A stretch of 64,000 bases of DNA from Trichomonas vaginalis G3 (lineage: Eukaryota > Parabasalia > Trichomonadida > Trichomonadidae). Below the pieces are notes generated by a model. The model saw only the letters and a program-made list of their open reading frames with translations. It ran no database searches and was not told the DNA's origin. Of this stretch, positions 38,265 through 47,376 are shown in pieces (within the stretch, counting starts at the first letter, position 1; each line of letters opens with the position of its first letter). A program made the translations under genes and the position numbers. The DNA lies in the NCBI RefSeq assembly GCF_026262505.1, contig NC_067208.1:10921962-10985961 (forward strand), in the 5' to 3' direction.

Positions 38265-38545
38265 TTTTGACATTTACAAAAATAAAAAAAAATAATTTTT
38301 TTTTAAAAAATAAACTTAAAAATTAACGTTAAAATTTTTGACACTTCACAAAATAAAAAAAAATAATTTTTTTTAAATAAACTTGAAAATTAACGTTAAA
38401 ATTTTTGACACTTCACAAAATAAAAAAATAATTTTTTAAAAATAAACTTAAAAATTAACGTTAAAATTTTTGACACTACTCAAAATAAAAAATAATTTTT
38501 GAAAAAATAAACTTTAAAAAATTAACGTTAAAATTTTTTTATTTA
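38265..38545. repeat. ~67-bp tandem repeat, four units, in the M2 terminus
   Basis: Units begin TTTTGACA and end in AAAATTAACGTTAAAATT; each contains the palindrome TTAACGTTAA. Unit starts at 38265, 38336, 38403 and 38468 give periods of 71, 67 and 65. M4 has three units (about 60690-60900). Confidence 0.85.
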
Positions 38546-38665
38546 TTTTTTTTATCATAGATTTTAACACCCAGAGTAAAAATAATTTTTTAAAATAAAT
38601 TAACTCAAAAATTTTTTAATTTCTGTATATACTAAATTTTTCATAAATGATAAAATTAATTTAGA

Positions 38666-38698
38666 GGGCTCTTTGAGTCCATCTCGCCACTACGCGGC
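38666..38698. repeat. double-hairpin element DHE-3a in the M2 terminal repeat
   Basis: Hairpin 1 is GGGCTC/GAGTCC (loop TTT, one G-T pair), the linker ATCTC, and hairpin 2 GCCAC/GCGGC (loop TAC, one mismatch). The M4 counterpart at 61023 pairs fully in hairpin 1. Confidence 0.8.
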
Positions 38699-38914
38699 TT
38701 AGGGTAGATCTAACCCGATATCTAACCTCATTTCTAACCTTGTGAATTTTAACAGTAAATATGCTGGCATGATTCAGGAACGTCATCGCTGCTGTCTTCA
38801 AACTCTTTTATAGATTCATATCATAAACGAGCTTCACGGGAGATGAGAAGTAATGAAACGATAATTAATAATTTATTAGTAAAATTCATTTTATATAAAA
38901 ATAAAATTTTATAT

Positions 38915-39145
38915 CTAATCTGATTTATCCATTTCTTCTAATTTCTTCTTCAGTTCTGCTATGTTATCTTCATATAATTTAATCTTTCTTAAAATTCCAT
39001 CTTTATTTAATGGCTGCTTAATTTTTCTAAATTGAACTCTACCATCTTTCATTTGATGAACATAAAAACCTTCTGGAATAGTTCCTGATTTAATGTATTC
39101 AACTAAAAATTTTTGTTTTGTTGCTTCAGTAATTTTAGTACTCAT
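38915..39145 (-). CDS. small coiled-coil Maverick protein (76 aa)
   Basis: A homologue of the M1/M3 proteins at 9180 and 55923: TEATKQKFLVEYIKSGTIPE, then GRVQFRKIKQPL, are nearly identical. The short C-terminal coiled coil is present (LYEDNIAELKKKLEEMDKSD). It is the gene closest to the left terminus of M2; in M1/M3 the homologue is also close to a terminus. The strong conservation contrasts with the otherwise diverged M2 gene content, suggesting either a recent exchange between elements or strict constraint. The role is unknown. Confidence 0.7.
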   Translation of the reverse strand: MSTKITEATKQKFLVEYIKSGTIPEGFYVHQMKDGRVQFRKIKQPLNKDGILRKIKLYEDNIAELKKKLEEMDKSD

Positions 39146-39200
39146 TTTATTAAAAGTAAAAAATAAAAAATATTTTTAAAATTAACTTTATTTTTTATGA

Positions 39201-39234
39201 GGACTCTCTGAGTCCATCTGAGCCGCTTAGCGGC
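39201..39234. repeat. double-hairpin element DHE-4 at a stop codon
   Basis: Hairpin 1 is GGACTC/GAGTCC (loop TCT), the linker ATCTGA, and hairpin 2 GCCGC/GCGGC (loop TTA). On the minus strand the loop of hairpin 2 is TAA, the stop codon of the 72-residue gene. Confidence 0.88.
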
Positions 39235-39445
39235 TTCGTCGTCTTTTCCTTAATTCCTGCGGATCAACTAGGTCGGTTGAAGGTCTATTACTTTCTTTAT
39301 AGTGTTTATAAAGTTTATAAGCCGCCATATGATAAGGATAATTAAACCATAAATACGCTTTACCTAAAGTTTTCAATCGATTATATAAATCATTATTGTT
39401 AGGCGTTTCAGGTGGTTCAGGGTATTCGAGAACATCTCTAACCAT
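39227..39445 (-). CDS. small Maverick protein with basic C-terminus (72 aa)
   Basis: Not recognised. A Pro/Glu-rich N-terminus (VLEYPEPPETPNNND) is followed by an aromatic middle (KAYLWFNYPYHMAAYKLYKHY) and a very basic end (ELRKRRRSR). The stop codon TAA lies exactly in the loop of a double-hairpin element, whose left stem encodes the last residues. It follows the 171-residue gene on the same strand with a 4-bp gap. Confidence 0.5.
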   Translation of the reverse strand: MVRDVLEYPEPPETPNNNDLYNRLKTLGKAYLWFNYPYHMAAYKLYKHYKESNRPSTDLVDPQELRKRRRSR

Positions 39446-39449
39446 TTAA

Positions 39450-39965
39450 TTACTTTAAAACTCTTGGTTTCTTTTTAGTTTTTAACAGTTTCTTTGCTTT
39501 TGCGATTTTAGCTAAAATATATCTTCGACCGTAATGGAACCAATTCGAACCTCCTGTTTTAGGGTCAAAAGGTCTTCCATAACCGCCAGGGTCATATGGT
39601 GCGACTGCAGTTACTGGTGCTGGTGATGGCGCAGGTGCTGAATTAATCGGCGGTGCCTCAATTGGTGGATATTCTGGCTGTTTCTCCTTTTCTTTAAGTG
39701 AATTTAATTTAAACTCTTCGCCATTCAACTGACCTTTAAAATCTTTTAGCTGCTTAGATATTTCATTATCTTCGCCTAAAAGGTTCTGCGACTGATCAGC
39801 GACCCAGTTACCTAATTTCTTTAACTTTTCAGATTTTAATTTTCTGGCAGCAGCTCCCACAAGCATTCCAGCATTATTTTTTAAAGCTTTTGATACAGCT
39901 CCACCAGTTAAACCGTCAATAGCTTTATAACCTCCATACAAAGCTGATAGTGTTGAAAATACCAT
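39450..39965 (-). CDS. Maverick protein with amphipathic N-terminus (171 aa)
   Basis: Not recognised by family. The N-terminal ~45 residues are Gly/Ala-rich and amphipathic (LYGGYKAIDGLTGGAVSKAL). A helical Lys-rich stretch follows, then a Pro-rich segment (PPIEAPPINSAPAPSPAPV), and a basic C-terminus (AKIAKAKKLLKTKKKPRVLK). This layout is like adenovirus/Polinton minor virion proteins that bind DNA or membranes, but the resemblance is only compositional. It is packed tightly with its neighbours. Confidence 0.5.
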   Translation of the reverse strand: MVFSTLSALYGGYKAIDGLTGGAVSKALKNNAGMLVGAAARKLKSEKLKKLGNWVADQSQNLLGEDNEISKQLKDFKGQLNGEEFKLNSLKEKEKQPEYPPIEAPPINSAPAPSPAPVTAVAPYDPGGYGRPFDPKTGGSNWFHYGRRYILAKIAKAKKLLKTKKKPRVLK

Positions 39966-40166
39966 TTAATGCTTATTAAAATCATTTCTCATAATGATTA
40001 ACTCATAAAATTTTTCATCGGAGCTAAACGTTAATGAAACTCTGACTTTTTCACCACTGAACCTCTTTATTAGTTCATTAATTCTATCAATTATATTAGC
40101 ACACTCACTTACATCATCAATGATAGTAATATCATCACAAATTATTTTTACATTTAACGACGTCAT
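39966..40166 (-). CDS. small Maverick protein (66 aa)
   Basis: Not recognised. It is a short beta-rich product (SLNVKIICDDITIIDDVSE, VRVSLTFSSDEKFYELII). It lies between the membrane-anchored 98-residue gene and the 171-residue gene on the same strand, with a stop-to-start distance of only a few bases, which supports a real gene in a run of structural genes. Confidence 0.45.
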   Translation of the reverse strand: MTSLNVKIICDDITIIDDVSECANIIDRINELIKRFSGEKVRVSLTFSSDEKFYELIIMRNDFNKH

Positions 40167-40176
40167 TTATTACAAA

Positions 40177-40473
40177 TTAATTTCTTCTATTCTTTAAATA
40201 ATTAATAAAAGACCTAATACGTGTGAGTGGTTCGCGGTTCCTTTCCTGTGTCGGGCTTGTTTGAATCGGTGTAGATTTTTTCAGACCTGTTGGAATAAGA
40301 TCAGCCCCGGCAGTTGAATTAATCGGTGTTCTATATAAATTTCTATATAAATATGGTCCCGCTACAGCACCAGCAGCTAATAAAAGACCTACAGGAATTA
40401 CAATTCTATTATAATTCCGCGGTTTAGGGTCTTCATCAAAACTAGCCCATGCGCTTTCAGTCGTTGAACTCAT
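40177..40473 (-). CDS. single-pass membrane Maverick protein (98 aa)
   Basis: One transmembrane segment (IVIPVGLLLAAGAVAGPYLY, about residues 24-43) is preceded by an acidic Ser-rich N-terminus and followed by a Thr/Pro/Arg-rich tail. The layout and the LLLAAGAV core parallel the M1/M3 protein at 8674 and 56214 (GLPLGLLATAGAVMML). They are likely functional equivalents; whether they are homologous is uncertain. A virion membrane-associated or penetration role is possible. Confidence 0.55.
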   Translation of the reverse strand: MSSTTESAWASFDEDPKPRNYNRIVIPVGLLLAAGAVAGPYLYRNLYRTPINSTAGADLIPTGLKKSTPIQTSPTQERNREPLTRIRSFINYLKNRRN

Positions 40474-40490
40474 TTATATATAATTAAATT

Positions 40491-41381
40491 TTAATAAGCG
40501 ATTAATATGAGTTCGATAATAATACTATCTTTTCTGTCATCAGGAAGGACAATATCTTTTAGGCTCGATGGTTCAACTAATTTTATATTAAATTTATTAA
40601 CATAATTAGTTATTGAATAATGCTTCGGCGGAGAATATAAACAGTTTGATAAACATAAAATAGAATCTTCAGCGAACTCACTTATACTTGATTTAATGAT
40701 TGCCGCTTCTCTGGACCAAACACCATTAAATGAAATTGATGTTAATAAATAATCATCATTTTTAATGGAAATTGATTTTGGTAAGTACTCCAGGAGGTCA
40801 TTTAATGTTATCTGTTCTGCTCCGAACTGAGCAAATCGATAAAAGCATTCATCATTATTAATTCCTGTAATCTCTTGAAAATTTTTATTCGTGTATACAT
40901 TTTCAATCTCATCACCGACAGCACCATCTTTTAAATCAAATATGAAACCAGCTTTTGAATTTGAATTAACACGAAATTCTATTGAATTAGTTTCAAAACT
41001 ATAAAACATATCAACTTCATTAGGTTGAGGATATCCGGCACCTTTTAACTGTTCAATAAGAACCGATTTAATCTTTTTATTAAATGCTGTCATATCATCT
41101 CCTGTGTCTAAATCTATATAAATCTGTAAATCATATTGATGATTATCTCTTATTATTCCAAAGTTATATAATTCAATGGTTCGTCCTGCAGGAATGGTTT
41201 TTATCTGTCTTATTTCAATTGCTTTTTCACCAGTGTTATAATCAACCCAGTGTTTAGGGTATTCATAAATGTATTCACCATTGATTATTTTAAACGGTTG
41301 TGAAAATATGTGCTCATAATAGATTTTAATACTTTTATCATTAAGACTGGGAACGGTATTAACAAAATTTCTGACTTGCAT
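40491..41381 (-). CDS. candidate minor capsid protein, M2 type (296 aa)
   Basis: It looks whole. The C-terminal ~90 residues parallel the M1/M3/M4 candidate: GVWSREAAIIKSS, PPKHYSITNYVNKF, VLPDDRKDSIIIELIL, against GIWDRKQAILYSN, PKYYKLTGFNREF, FLPPDHKDCLYIEAQLL. The N-terminal half shares IYEYPKHW against FKFPTDW. It is probably the single jelly-roll minor capsid protein of the M2 lineage. It is divergent from the packaging ATPase gene, with 16 bp between starts. Confidence 0.55.
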   Translation of the reverse strand: MQVRNFVNTVPSLNDKSIKIYYEHIFSQPFKIINGEYIYEYPKHWVDYNTGEKAIEIRQIKTIPAGRTIELYNFGIIRDNHQYDLQIYIDLDTGDDMTAFNKKIKSVLIEQLKGAGYPQPNEVDMFYSFETNSIEFRVNSNSKAGFIFDLKDGAVGDEIENVYTNKNFQEITGINNDECFYRFAQFGAEQITLNDLLEYLPKSISIKNDDYLLTSISFNGVWSREAAIIKSSISEFAEDSILCLSNCLYSPPKHYSITNYVNKFNIKLVEPSSLKDIVLPDDRKDSIIIELILIAY

Positions 41382-41397
41382 TTTTAATTATAATAAA

Positions 41398-42285
41398 ATG
41401 AAACATTTATTTGAAGAAGTAGATGAAAAAATGAATGAAAAATCTGATAAACTCAATAGTTCTTTAATTCTTCCCTTCAGTAAGGATTATCAGTTCTGTT
41501 CAAACGGTGTGTATTTCTATTGTGGAAAAATGGGTTCAGGAAAGACTTTTAATTTAATACGTCATATTTTAATTACTGAACGATTAGGTCAAGATTCATA
41601 TTATGACCAAATCATTATATCAGCAACTTCAGATTCAATGGATTCAACATCGAAGACGTTTATGGGTAAAGTTCAGGCATCAGTGGTGAAGGTTCCGGAT
41701 AGTGAATTAATTTCTTTTCTTCAACGTTATATAAGAAGAAAGAAGAAATATTATGCAATAGTTGAATTTATACAATCAGGAATGCAAAAGACCTCGGAAG
41801 AAATGGAAAGAATTATTGATAAACATCATTTGAGACAGCAGGATGGTACGTATGATATGAAACGATTGACAAACTACATTCTCTCAAAACTTTCAAAATA
41901 TCCTTTTAAAAAATATCCATCAAACACTTTATTAGTTTGTGATGATTTCGCTGGTAAAGGTTTAGTTTCAAAACCAGATTCACCATTAGCTAATTTAATT
42001 ACTAAAGTCAGACATTATCACATGACTGTAGCAATACTAATGCAAACGTGGAGGTTTTTAGCATTAAACATAAAACGTTTAATTACTGATTTCGTTATAT
42101 TTCAAGGCTTCTCAAAATACGATATAGAATTAATTTTGAAGCAATCAGGAATAACATTACCTTTTGATGAAATCTGGGATGCTTATAAATCACTCATTTC
42201 ACCACGTTCATATTTAGAAATTCATATAATGACTAATACAATTAATGTTAAAAATATACCTTGGGAAAGACCAACATTATTTTAA
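41398..42285 (+). CDS. genome-packaging ATPase (FtsK/A32-like)
   Basis: A 295-residue P-loop ATPase, looking whole. Walker A is GKMGSGKT (residues 43-50), Walker B TLLVCDDF (about 179-186), followed by a Gln-containing sensor strand (MTVAILMQTWRF). This is the layout of the A32-like packaging ATPases that Polintons share with virophages, adenovirus-like and large DNA viruses. It would pump DNA into capsids. It is divergent from the capsid gene at 40491 and convergent with the 130-residue gene, overlapping it by 4 bp. Confidence 0.82.
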   Translation: MKHLFEEVDEKMNEKSDKLNSSLILPFSKDYQFCSNGVYFYCGKMGSGKTFNLIRHILITERLGQDSYYDQIIISATSDSMDSTSKTFMGKVQASVVKVPDSELISFLQRYIRRKKKYYAIVEFIQSGMQKTSEEMERIIDKHHLRQQDGTYDMKRLTNYILSKLSKYPFKKYPSNTLLVCDDFAGKGLVSKPDSPLANLITKVRHYHMTVAILMQTWRFLALNIKRLITDFVIFQGFSKYDIELILKQSGITLPFDEIWDAYKSLISPRSYLEIHIMTNTINVKNIPWERPTLF

Positions 42286-42674
42286 AGCTTTATTTTTAGA
42301 TGAGGTGTAGTGAATAGATTCCATCCATCTCTATCACCATTTCTGTTTATATTTTTGGTGTCATTCATGTCCACACTTTCTGGATCAGTCAGTTTTTGAG
42401 GATAAAGATTAGAATAACTGTTTTTAATCGATGGTGCTTCACCTTTTAACGCATAAACTCTATTATTTTCTGCATATTTAATGTTTGAACCACCAGAACC
42501 ATCATTAACGTAAATAGTAAATGGTTTATAATCGATGTTCATATTTCGACTTCTGCCTTTTGATTTCTTATTTAACACCTCAACATCTTTATAAACTGCG
42601 CCCGTTTCAGTGAATTCAACAAGATTTTCATTTTCAAGTTTCACGTTTAAACCTTTATCAAAGATATTATTCAT
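42282..42674 (-). CDS. Maverick protein (130 aa), unrecognised
   Basis: A hydrophilic product with many Asn, Lys and Asp and no membrane segment or coiled coil. The N-terminus (MNNIFDKGLNVKLENENLVEF) and C-terminus (WNLFTTPHLKIKL) look structured, and the middle (YVNDGSGGSNIKYAENNRVY) is loop-rich. It is divergent from the 205-residue gene, with about 35 bp between starts. The function is unknown. Confidence 0.5.
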   Translation of the reverse strand: MNNIFDKGLNVKLENENLVEFTETGAVYKDVEVLNKKSKGRSRNMNIDYKPFTIYVNDGSGGSNIKYAENNRVYALKGEAPSIKNSYSNLYPQKLTDPESVDMNDTKNINRNGDRDGWNLFTTPHLKIKL

Positions 42675-42709
42675 TTTTATAGTAATAAAAGGTTTTTATT
42701 CTCTAGAAA

Positions 42710-43327
42710 ATGAGAAGTAAATCCATCTTAGCCGGTGCAGTGAATGTTCCTATTGAACCGACGTCGAATGTTGATTCAAGAACGACAAATAATATTATAA
42801 TCAAAAATTACAGCTCCGAAAACTTGAAAGATAAAGAGCCAGAGCCGAAATCCGTTAATTTAAACACAGCTTCAAACACAAACGCTAACAGTGAAGTTAA
42901 GTTAGAATATACACTTCCATTAGAACCAATCATATCGCGTGATGCCAACGACAATCCATATTCAACTATTCAAACTAATCCTTCAGATAACGTAGACCAT
43001 TACCTCCTTAATTTATATCAAAGAATATTACTCAAAGACGATAAGAAGCTTTTGACAAATCTTATTAGTAAGAATCAAATAATTTTAACAAAGGAGGATT
43101 TAGAAAATGTTATATCAAGAATAACAGGTAAACAGTGCGTTATTGATTATCTCGACCCTGAAATCGAATGTTGCGGTCAGATGCCAGTATTCATGAAAAT
43201 CGGTAGTATTAGAATAATTAAAACACCAGGAACTACAGGAGTTGAGTTTAAATATAAATATTCGAATGAATACACAAAACTTTCAACAGAATATAAACTT
43301 TGCTTGAAATATGTTTTAACGAATTAA
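42710..43327 (+). CDS. Maverick protein (205 aa), unrecognised
   Basis: The N-terminal ~90 residues are disordered (Asn/Thr/Glu/Pro-rich). The middle is helical (HYLLNLYQRILLKDDKKLLTNLI), and the C-terminal ~70 residues are beta-rich with several Cys (DYLDPEIECCGQMPVFMKIG). It has no counterpart in M1. A virion or regulatory role cannot be told apart. It starts shortly after a TTTTTATT box. Confidence 0.5.
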   Translation: MRSKSILAGAVNVPIEPTSNVDSRTTNNIIIKNYSSENLKDKEPEPKSVNLNTASNTNANSEVKLEYTLPLEPIISRDANDNPYSTIQTNPSDNVDHYLLNLYQRILLKDDKKLLTNLISKNQIILTKEDLENVISRITGKQCVIDYLDPEIECCGQMPVFMKIGSIRIIKTPGTTGVEFKYKYSNEYTKLSTEYKLCLKYVLTN

Positions 43328-43346
43328 TTTAAGATTTATATTTTTA

Positions 43347-44119
43347 TTAGGTCCCTGGTTCATCATTTAGTCCATTAGCTCTTATATTAGACCAAAAATC
43401 AACTTCTATAGTCATCTGCACAGGAGCTTTAATTTCAATTGGTTCGCCTTGAAAATCAACTAATCTAAATGTCATATCTTTTAAATGGTGTGGTTGAATT
43501 CTAACCCATTTGCCTTCGTGTCTTAATAAAATCGGAAAATTAGGCATGAATACAGAATTAACGGCGTAACAGAACGATTTATATTCTATAACAGCATTTT
43601 TATTATTAACTCCTGAAATTCCTGTTACATTACTTATTTTTGATTCAACATATAAACAGTTTCCATAACAGATGTAGGGCGCAGACTTCATTTCAATTAT
43701 ATATTTTTGATTTTCAATAGAAGATTTTAATGGTAATTCTTGATGATAAGCACCTATAATAAACGTGCTCGATGAGTCATATCAGTAATTTTAAATTCTT
43801 TTTCGGAACTAAATTTTATTATTCCTGAATCAGTTAATTCACAGTTAAGGGCTCCATTAAATTTTTCATCAATGAGATCCTGAATCTTTTTCTCTAACGT
43901 ATCAATATCATATTTATTTCTTGCTTTAAAATGAATTTCAGTACTAATACCATCAATTTCAAAAGTAATGAAATCGTTAGTGTCTGTTATAACAAATGAA
44001 GCGATAGTGCTAAAATCAAGAACTCTGAAAGCTAGTGGTTCATTCTGAAGACCAAGGTTAGTTTGTAATTTTAATGTCCCGTAATCATTAGGGTCTGTAC
44101 TTTGCAAATAGAACAACAT
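43347..44119 (-). pseudogene. second capsid-like (minor capsid family) gene, broken copy
   Basis: The N-terminal part is beta-rich with a TEIHFKARNKYDIDTLEKKI stretch and a FSSEKEFKITD.THRARLL motif. The C-terminal part has PNFPILLRHEGKW and LKDMTFRLVDFQGEPIEIKA. The latter (LT...LVD..G..(I/V).) is a recurrent C-terminal pattern in minor capsid-type proteins of Polintons and of Polinton-like or large viruses. I infer a capsid-related protein with modest confidence. It is broken, with about one break. Confidence 0.45.
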
Positions 44120-44138
44120 TTTTATTCTAATTAAAAAT

Positions 44139-47100
44139 ATGAGTATATCCGCATATTCTTATGAAGCTGATAGAGCGAAAAGATTAATTTTCGGTTCATA
44201 CACGTTTTCATTTGATGATGAATGTTTAATAATCACTGATGGAAAAACTGAACATTATATCTCATGGAAAGAATATGAAAAATTTATTCCAATATTAACG
44301 CCATGTACAATGCTGTTTATAAAAGACGGTGAAATTATTGAAAAAGATAATACAACGGTTTATAGGTCTGTTTATGAAGCATTAGAATATATGTTGAATT
44401 ATAATCCCGAAAGATTTGACCCAAGCACTACGCCATGTGCAATGCCCTTTATTAAGGATGGTGAAATCGTAAGGGTTCCGAATTCAACGGTTTACGCAGC
44501 TGTCCAAAACAGTTTACAAAACATTTTAGCGAATATCTTTAATTCAGAAACTACAGAAATAAAATTACCGTATATAACGGAAGCTAAAGAAATTAAATCA
44601 AGAATTACAACATTATTTGCATCACTTAATGATTTAATGACTTATATAATTAATACTCCTTCTCCGACTACGGCATTTGACCCTAACTCGACGGTTTGCA
44701 GAGTACCTTTCATTAACGATGTTTCATTAATTGCTTTAAGGGATTCGACAGTAAATGAATCATTAAAGGCTTCATTAATGAAAATCATTGATTTTAACTC
44801 ATTCATGAATACATATAATTCATTCATTAATGTTTCATACACTTCTAAAGAAGGTGAGCCAAAAACTATTGATAAAGCGGTGTATGAAATAAAAGCATCA
44901 ATGACGAAATTGAATTCGTTAACTTTTGACGGTGATAGTTCCGTTAACAGCATGACATCAGGAAAAACGATTTTAACGAAAGAATATTTAAAATCTCATG
45001 TTAGTGAGTTCGTTGAAATTGAAAAAGAAGGCGGAATTAAGTTCGATCCACTGGGTTTCATTTTCGACTTAGCGAATGCGGGTGTTAGTTTCGCTGAATG
45101 GACAGCTATACAGAGTGAGATAAATGCAATATGGACGTTTTTGGGGTCGAAAGCGGGAATGGGTGAGCTTGTAGATGCTGCAAGAACATTAGGTGAAACG
45201 GGAAATTTTGTGGATGGTTTTAAAAGACTTGTTTCAAATGTTTTAACAAACACAAAGAAATTATTTAGATATACCGTACATAACGGACAGATTTTCGAAC
45301 AGGTAGCAACAAATCCTCCGGTTATGGCTGCGTTGATGATGGCTAGAGACATAAAGCCGCGTAGCGGCGAGGGCGAAGCCCATGAAGAAGAGGAGAACCA
45401 GAGGATACGGGGCAGGTTATTCGAGACATTAAAAACGTGTATCCTGAAGTTATTGATTTATTTAGAGGTGTTAATGATTCGATTTCAAATCATTCTATAA
45501 CCCTTGATGAAGAGAATAAATTAACAGATTATATATTCGTCATTATTGCAGAACTAATGAAGAGAATAAATGAAAAAGGTATTGATGATATCATAAATGT
45601 CAGCGATGTAATGATGAAAAGAAATTTTGACTCATTATTTACAGAACCGAAAACAGAATATAGTCTTTATGACGTAATTACTGAATTAATGAAAAAGATT
45701 AATGATAATAAGAGTTCTGGTGGAAGGGTTGAATTAGAGGTGAATGATGTTAATGAGAAATTAGATAGTAAGGCAGACAAAAATGAGCTTTTAGCTCTGA
45801 GCGATAGAGTCACGAACCATGTTCATTATATAAGTTCAGATGAACAGATTATAACGGATTATCATGAATATTTAACACGAACTGAAGAAAGAGTGAAGAC
45901 GAAAGATGTTAATGAAAGAAGATATAAATACATTCGTGCTGAAGGTTATGACATACGCTGTACTGTACAGTATGACACAGGTAAAGCACCAGAAGCATTT
46001 GGTTATAACAATGAAATTTATGCCTCTAGTTTCTTTGTTAACGATGTATTAGTTGAACCAAGATTTATGTTAAGAGTTAAGGCAAAAATAACTTTTGAAG
46101 ATGCTATTAAAAGTAAAGCTGACAAAGATGAACTTGACGCAATGAACAAAGTTTTGAAATCTCATAAACACAATATCTCCGATATAAATGAACTTCAAGC
46201 TACATTAAATAGTAAAGCAGACAAAAATCATACGCATGAATCCTTCACTACTGTTAGAGCAGACGACATAATATTGAACTATACCCTTGGTTCAAGTGCA
46301 CCTTTAGAGAATCCAAGCACTAGCGTAAAAGATACACTAAACTCCTTAAATAACAAATGTATGAATATCGAAGGTCATGTTCAAAACTTTGAAACATATG
46401 AACTACCAGCAATGTTAGATAAAAAAGCAGATAAAGAACATACACATAACTCCTTCTCAACTATTAGAGCTGATGAGATAATATTGAATTGGGCTATTGC
46501 TTTATCAAGCATGCGTGATGAAGATATGCGCACTAACCTAAGAGATATGGTTGTTGATTTAGCCAATAAAACCGACAAAATATATGTAGATGAAGAATTA
46601 AATCGTTATGATACAAAAGCAATGAGTTATACAGAAGAAGCAAAGGAATGGGTCAATGAAAATTATGCAAAGAAGTCGGAAGTAAATGATGCGGTTAATG
46701 GTAAAATTAATGAAAGATTTTCGAACATAGATTCATTAACAGTTAATGATATTCAATTACATCATCAGTTACCGGGTCAAAAGAATGTGGAATATAATAA
46801 TCTTACTAAAGTTCTCGATGGTTTCGATGAATTTAGAACTAATGCAACAAATGCAATTGCAAGTATGAAGAATGAAATATTACAAGCCATATATCCTGTT
46901 GGTTCTTTATATACATCAATGAACTCAACAAATCCGGCAAGTGTTTTAGGTTTTGGTACATGGCAGCAGATTGTAGATAAATTCTTATACTGTGCTAACT
47001 CTTCAAATCAAACAGGTGGTTCAAAGAAAATTTTAGAAGCAAACCTTCCACCGCATAAGCATACAGGAACCACAAACACAACAGGTAATCATTCACATTC

Positions 47101-47317
47101 AATAACAAAAAGAGGTTATACAAATCTTGCAGCAGGTTCGGATAGACAGGGAATGAATAGATATGATATTTCAAGTGACCCAGTAGATTCAAGCGCAGGT
47201 ATTTTCTGTGGAACCGCAGGAAATCATTCACACACTTTCACAACAAATCCAACAGGTTCGGGTGCAGACTACATGCCTCCATACATGACGGTTTATGCAT
47301 GGGTTAGAACGGACTGA
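44139..47317 (+). pseudogene. phage-like fibre gene region, broken copy
   Basis: The first part has three imperfect ~50-residue repeats (TPC.M.FIKDGEI....(N/S)TVY..V). The second part has several trimeric-fibre repeats (KADKNHTHESFTTVRADDIIL, KADKEHTHNSFSTIRADEII). The last ~145 codons (about 46880-47317) resemble phage tail-fibre/collar ends: YPVGSLYTSMNSTNPASVLG, GTWQQI.DKFLY, then NLPPHKHTGTTNTTGNHSHS and YMPPYMTVYAWVR. Host-receptor binding is the usual role of such domains. A double-hairpin element lies inside and another carries the final stop codon. The region is broken, with about one break. Confidence 0.7.
45357..45382. repeat. double-hairpin element DHE-5 inside the fibre region
   Basis: Hairpin 1 is GCCGC/GCGGC (loop GTA), the linker GA, and hairpin 2 GGGC/GCCC (loop GAA), then ATGA. 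The sense frame reads PRSGEGEAH; the ending EGEAH recurs at the element in the M3 gene at 58563-58588. Confidence 0.85.
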
Positions 47318-47339
47318 AAGTCCTGAGCTCCAAAAGAGC
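47311..47339. repeat. double-hairpin element DHE-6 at the fibre stop codon
   Basis: Hairpin 1 is GGACT/AGTCC (loop GAA); the stop TGA (47315-47317) uses the last stem base and the loop. Hairpin 2 is weaker: GCTC/GAGC with a 5-nt loop. Confidence 0.75.
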
Positions 47340-47361
47340 GAACAGCATGAAATTTACTAAA

Positions 47362-47371
47362 TTTATTTTTA
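47362..47371 (+). promoter_or_regulatory. Maverick TTTATTTTTA box before the integrase
   Basis: TTTATTTTTA lies 5 nt before the ATG at 47377. Confidence 0.45.
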
Positions 47372-47376
47372 CATAA

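Larger units (their letters stand above)
38174..38750. repeat. left terminal repeat of M2
   Basis: Shared with M4 (60602-61107) up to a sharp boundary after CTTGTGAATTTT. It begins with AGTTAGTATC and a hairpin (CTAGTAATT / AATTACTAG) enclosing a smaller GGGG/CCCC stem. A tandem repeat, a double-hairpin element and two TCTAACC units (GATATCTAACC, TTTCTAACC) follow. The length differs between copies because the tandem repeat has one more unit here. Confidence 0.85.
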
